Both the position numbers and the translations under genes were made by a program. 34,047 nt of DNA, from contig JAEXHR010000322.1 in the NCBI GenBank assembly GCA_023449855.1, positions 1 through 34,047 on the forward strand, in the 5' to 3' direction. Shown piece by piece: positions 12,101-18,100 of the stretch. Position 1 is the stretch's first letter. Every line of letters begins with the position of its first letter. The notes beneath the pieces are model-generated. The model had not been told where the DNA came from. It was given only the letters and a program-made list of their open reading frames with translations, and ran no database searches. This DNA is from Pseudomonadota bacterium. Its GTDB lineage: Bacteria; Pseudomonadota; Alphaproteobacteria; Rhizobiales; Xanthobacteraceae.

Positions 12101-15100
12101 ATGAATCCCGTCTCCATTGACGTCTGGATCAGCGATCCGGCGAATGGCCGCGTCTTCAACACGCGCTTCTGGCTTGTCGAGTACGAGATCGCGGAGGGCT
12201 TCGACGCAAAGGCTGATGTGCTCGACGGTTACGAGATCCGGTCGCCCTTCGAGGTCGAATACGAGTTCGGCGCGACCGATCTCGATGCGGTGACGACCGT
12301 TACAGCGACGCTCGCCAATGGAACGGAGCTCCCAAGCTGGTTGACCTTCGATGCTGCGACGCTGAGCTTCACCGGCAGGCCGCCAGAAGGCACGACCGAC
12401 CCGATCGGCGTCCGGCTGACATTCAGCCGGCCCTCGGCTGCCGGTGGCGATACGCTCACCTTCACCGATGCGATGATGCTCGAACCGGCGCAACTGCCGA
12501 CGGGCATGACCTATGACAGTCACATCGCGCTCTTCGACATGAAGGCCGGTATGGTCTCCGCCTCGCTCATCGGTGGGCGTCCGCTTCCCGACTGGCTGAT
12601 CTTCGATGCTGCGACGCGCGTCATTAGCCGCTCGGGCTTCGAGCCTGACACCGATGCGCAGCTCGCGCGACTGCAGGTCGTCTTCACGCCGTCGGCGCGG
12701 ACGCTGCCCAATGGCACCTACGCATCCACCGATCGCGGGTTCACGCTCGAGTTTCTGGTCGATCCGCACGGCGACCTCTCGGCCCAGATCGTCGCTATCA
12801 ACGAAGCGCTTGAGGGCGACTCTTACTTCGCCGAACAGGGCCTGTTCGCCCTCAACCTCAAGGGGGCTGGCGCAATCACGGTCAGCCGCGAGAGCGGTGC
12901 GCCGCTTCCCGACTGGCTGACCTTCGATCCTGATACCTTCTCATTCGCAGGTTCACCCCCGCCGGCTTGGATCGGGGCTATCCCCCTCCGCCTCGATATC
13001 GCCGCGGGCGGCGGGCACCCGGCTATGTCGGTCATCACCGAGGCAGTGGTCGATGACACTTTCGAGGTGATAGGCATCTCGGCGAAAACGCTCCTTTCGC
13101 CGGAGGAAATTCGTCTGCTCGTTCCCGCTGATTTCAACGGGACAGTCGTTCTGCGCTACGATGCGACCGACGAGAAGGGCGGGATTTCGCAGAAGCCGGC
13201 CTTCCTCTTCTATGACATCAAGCCGATGCGGGAGCGCCCGGATACCGCGCTGGACGATATCGCCGGGCGTGAAGGTGAAACGTCGCGTTATGCCGTGATC
13301 GATCTGCTGCGCAACGATTTCGACCGCGATCGCGATCGGCTGCGTGTCCTGTCGCTCGGGCAGCCGACCAACGGCAAGATCACAATCGATCTCGGCCATG
13401 TCGAAATCGCGCCGCCGGCTGGGCTCGGTCGGGCTGCAGGCGCAGTCTGGACCGCCACGCTCGCCGATGGCTCTGCCTTGCCGACCTGGCTAACGATCGA
13501 CAGCGCAACCGGCACGCTCTCCGGTAACATCCCGCTTTCGGTTCTGGCGACGCTCGACATCCGCGTCTCGCGCACGGTCGATGGCATCACGCTCAGCGGC
13601 GTCCTTACCCAGCGCTTTGACGGCAATGCGGGCGCCTATGTCGTCTACAAGCCGACCGGTTCCTACTCCGGCGACGACGCCTTTAGCTACATCGTGACCG
13701 ACGATCGCGAGGGGCCGTCGACTGGGACGGCCGTGGTCCATGTCGCGCCGCTCTACGATCCGCCCACCACGGTCGAGGACCGGGTGACCGCGATCGAAGA
13801 TACGCCACTCGTGATCGATCCCAAGACGCTTCTCGCGAACGACTTCGATGTCGACGGCAACCCGGTCCGGTTTTTGGGCGTCGCCAATGCCAGCTACGGC
13901 ACGGTGACCTTCGACGGCACGAACACCCTGTTCACGCCGGACCACAATTTCGAGGGCGAGGCATCTTTCGAATACATCGTCACCGATGACGCGCACGGTT
14001 CGAGCACCGGCAAGGTCAAGGTCACGGTGGTCTCGACCAACCGCGCTCCGATCGCGGCGACTGACGTCTTCGCGACCGTCGAGGACGTGCCGTTGGAGTT
14101 CACGACGGCGCAGCTTCTGGGCAATGACCGCGATGCCGACGGCGACACGATCACATTCCAGTCGATCTCGCGCACCGCGGCCGGTGGCCGGATTCTGGAA
14201 CTTCCCGATGGGCGCTGGCAGTTCGTGCCCAACGAGAACGTCACCGGACTCGTCAGCTTGTCCTACACGGTGAGCGACGGTCGCAAGCCCACGACCGGGA
14301 CAGTCACGTTCAACATCGCCCCCGTCAACGATGCGCCGATCGCCAATCCGGATGGTGCGGGCAGAGCCAACGATCCGCTCGGCGTCTTCCGCACCAAGCA
14401 GGATCAGTCGATCGTCATCGATTTCGCTGCGCTGATCGCCAATGACCGCGATGTCGAGGGCGACACTTTTGAGATTGTCGAGATATTCGACGCTGATCAG
14501 GGTACCGTCGTTCGGAACGGCTCGACCGCCCTCTTCACGCCTCACGCCGGCTATATCGGTGATGCGGGCTTCCACTACCGCGTGACCGACAGCCTCGGCG
14601 CGAGTAGCGCCGGCTATGTCACCCTCCTGGTGGCCCCGATTGCTCCGCTCCCGATCCCCGTCTCGGATGCCGGCTTCGAGATGCTCGAGGATAGCTATCT
14701 CGACATCGACCCCGCAGCGCTGATGGCGAACGACTATACGCCGGAAGGCACGACCCTGACCTTCGTCGCGATCGCGGGAGGCCAGCTCCTCGAAAACGGC
14801 AAGTACCGCATCACCCCGGAGGCCAACTTCAATGGTGAGCTCGTCCTGCGTTACTTCATAAAGAACGAGCAGGACTTCGCGGTCTCGACGACTGTGACGA
14901 TCAACGTATTGCCGGTCGCAGATGCGCCGGTCGCGGCACCTGAAAGCTTGCGGATGCAGGAGGATAGCCCACTCACGCTGTTTGCAAGCCAGCTTCTGGC
15001 CAATGACAGCGACGCTGATCTTCAGGCCATCGTCCTGAGTCGCATCCTCGAAACCTCGGGCATGACCGTCACCGATCTCGGCTTCGGTCAGCTCCGGATC

Positions 15101-18100
15101 ACACCGGACGCCAATTACAACGGTGCCGCCTGGTTCGACTACGAGATCGAGGACAGCACCGGGCGCACGGCAAAGGCACGCGTGACGATCGACATCTTGC
15201 CGGTCAATGATGCGCCGGTCATCGCGTCCATCCCCGTGCTCAAGGGCACCGAAGACCAGAGATTCAACGCGACCTTCCCGGCGACCTTCGTCAGCGATGC
15301 CGACGGCGATGCGCTGCTTGTGGAGGTCCGTGGCAAGGGCGGTGTCGCCCTGCCGTCCTGGCTCCAGTACGACGCCCTGACGCGCACGCTCAGCGGCGAT
15401 CCTCCGCTCAATTTCAACGGTGCGTTGGAGCTTGAAGTCGCCGCGACCGACGGCAGTGCTCAGACGATCCGTGACCTCATTGTCTCGATCGCACCTGTCG
15501 GAGACGCTCCGGTCCTCATCGCTCCCATCGATGACAGTGAGATCGATGAGGATCTGCCCTTCGCACTCTCTCTCCCGACCGGCGCCTTCTCGGATCCGGA
15601 CGGCGGTGCATTGACCCTCGCGGTCACACTGCGCGACGGCTCCGTTTTGCCGAACTGGATGTCGGTTGTGGCCGGCGTGCTGGTCGGCACCCCGCCCGCG
15701 AACTTTCATGGTGTGATCGAGCTCAAGCTGACGGCAAGTGATGGCTCGCTCTCAACCAGCGCCGATTTCCGCTTCGTCGTTCGGGCAGTCAATGACGCGC
15801 CCTTTCTGATGGTGGCGGCCAAGGATCGCTCAGCGCGTGGCGGTGAGGCCCTAGCCTTCAATCTCGACGGCATGTTCGGCGACGTCGACGGAGATACGCT
15901 GACCATCACCGCGCGCCTCACCGATGGCGCGGCTCTGCCGACGTGGCTTGTCTTCGACAAGGCTCGGTTTACCGGGACGCCGCCGCGGGACTACGATGGC
16001 GTGCTCGATATCGAAGTGGTCGCGGCCGATGGTTCGCTCAGTGTCAGCGACACATTCCGGCTGACGGTCGAGCCTGGCAATGCCGCACCCGCGGTGGCAA
16101 ATCCGCTCGCCGATGTGATGTCGCCGGAGGATACCGCGGTATTGATCGGCATTCCCACAGGCACCTTCACCGATGTCGATGGAGACGAGCTCACGCTCAG
16201 TGCGTGCCTGGCCGATGGTTCGGCCCTACCGAACTGGCTAGTTTTTGATGGCGTTTCCTTCACGGGAATGCCGCCGGCGAACTTCAACGGTGTCTTCGAC
16301 ATCGTCGTGACAGCGAACGACGGCACTCTCGCGGCGAGCTCAAGCTTCCGTCTCACTGTTGCGGCTGTAAACGACACGCCGGTCGTCGCGGTAAGGCTGC
16401 CGGACGTCTCGTCGCCCGAAGACGAGCCGATTTCATTTGGTATCCCGGCCGGCAGCTTTGCAGACGTCGATGGCGATGCCTTGACGCTCACTGCGCGCAT
16501 GGCCGATGGCAGCGCTTTGCCCGACTGGCTTGCTTTTAAGGACCTCGCGTTTGCAGGAATGCCACCAGGAAATTTCAATGGCGCGATCGATCTTGAAGTC
16601 CTGGCGAGCGATGGCGTATCGTCCACCGCCAGTACCTTCCGCCTTACGATTATGCCGGTGAACGACGCCCCTTTCGTATCGACCCTGCTTCCGGATATTG
16701 TTTTGCCGCGCAACGTTCAGGTTTCGATCCCTATTGCTGGCGAGATATTCAGGGACGTCGATGGCGACACGTTGACCGTCACGGCTCGGCTTTCCAATGG
16801 CAATCCGCTTCCATATTGGCTCAGCCTTTCTAACGGCCGCCTTTTCGGGAAACCTCCGTTCAATTTAACCGGTGTGTTCGACATCGAGGTCTCGGCCAGC
16901 GACGGCACTCTCACAACAAGTGACTCCTTCAGGCTGACCATCAAAGGCACCAATGCGCAGCCGGTTGTCGCTCTACCACTGCCCGATGTCAGTTCGCCTG
17001 AGGATACTGCCATTTCACTTGTCATCCCGGCAGGTAGCTTCGTCGACCCGGATGGTAATCCCCTTATTTACACCGCCAAGCTGTCGAGCGGGGCTTCACT
17101 TCCAGCGTGGCTGTTATTCGATGGCCATACCTTCAAGGGTATGCCGCCAGCGAACTTCAACGGTGCGCTCGACATTCGCGTGACGGCTAGCGACGGCTCG
17201 CTTTCGGCGAACGACGTCTTCCGGCTCTCCATCACGCCGGTGAACGATGCACCAACGCAGGTCCACCCTCTGTCGAACGTCAGCGTGCGAGAAGACGGAC
17301 CCGTGTGGTTCACGATACCCGCCGGCGCATTCACAGATGTCGACAACTCCGTCCTGAGTTATAGTGCTAGGCTTGCCGACGGCTCGGCGCTTCCGGCGTG
17401 GCTCAAGCTGAGCGGGACGCGATTCATGGGCACCCCTCCTGCGAACTTCAACGGTGTACTGGATATCGTTGTCACTGTTAGCGACGACGCGCTTACCGCA
17501 AGCGGAAATTTCCGCCTTACCATTGTGCCGGTCAACGATGCACCAGCGCTTGTAACGGCTCTGCCCGATATTTTCTCCCTGGAGGACCAGCCTGTCTTCT
17601 TAACGATACCAGCAGGGTCTTTCTTCGATGTCGACAATGACAAGCTCACCTATTCGGCGAAGCTTTTGAGCGGCGCTGCACTTCCGGCTTGGCTTTCGTT
17701 TGACGGCCAGACCTTCAGGGGCACGCCACCGACAAACTTCAACGGCGCGCTTGACATTCGGGTGACGGCCAGGGACGGCGCGCTTTCGGCGAATGACGTC
17801 TTCCGGCTCACGATTGCACCGGTGAATGACGCTCCTGTCCTGGTCAATCCGCTCGCGGATGTCACCGTGCAGGAAGACAATGCTGTATCGATTACGTTCC
17901 CGTACGGCTCATTCTCCGATGTCGACAGTATGAGGCTGACTTATACGGCAACTCTGGCCGATGGCTCAGCTCTGCCTACGTGGCTGAGAGTGGGCAATAG
18001 GAGTCTGAGGGGCACGCCGCCAGCGAACTTCAACGGCGCGCTCGACATTCGGGTGACTGCTAGCGACGGTTCGCTTTCGGCGAGTGGTGTTCTCCGGCTC

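Noticed and set aside
13490..15709. 739-codon open frame on the - strand inside the giant gene
   Set aside because: Same reasoning: it mirrors repeated coding sequence, its product is basic and featureless, and no ribosome binding site supports it.
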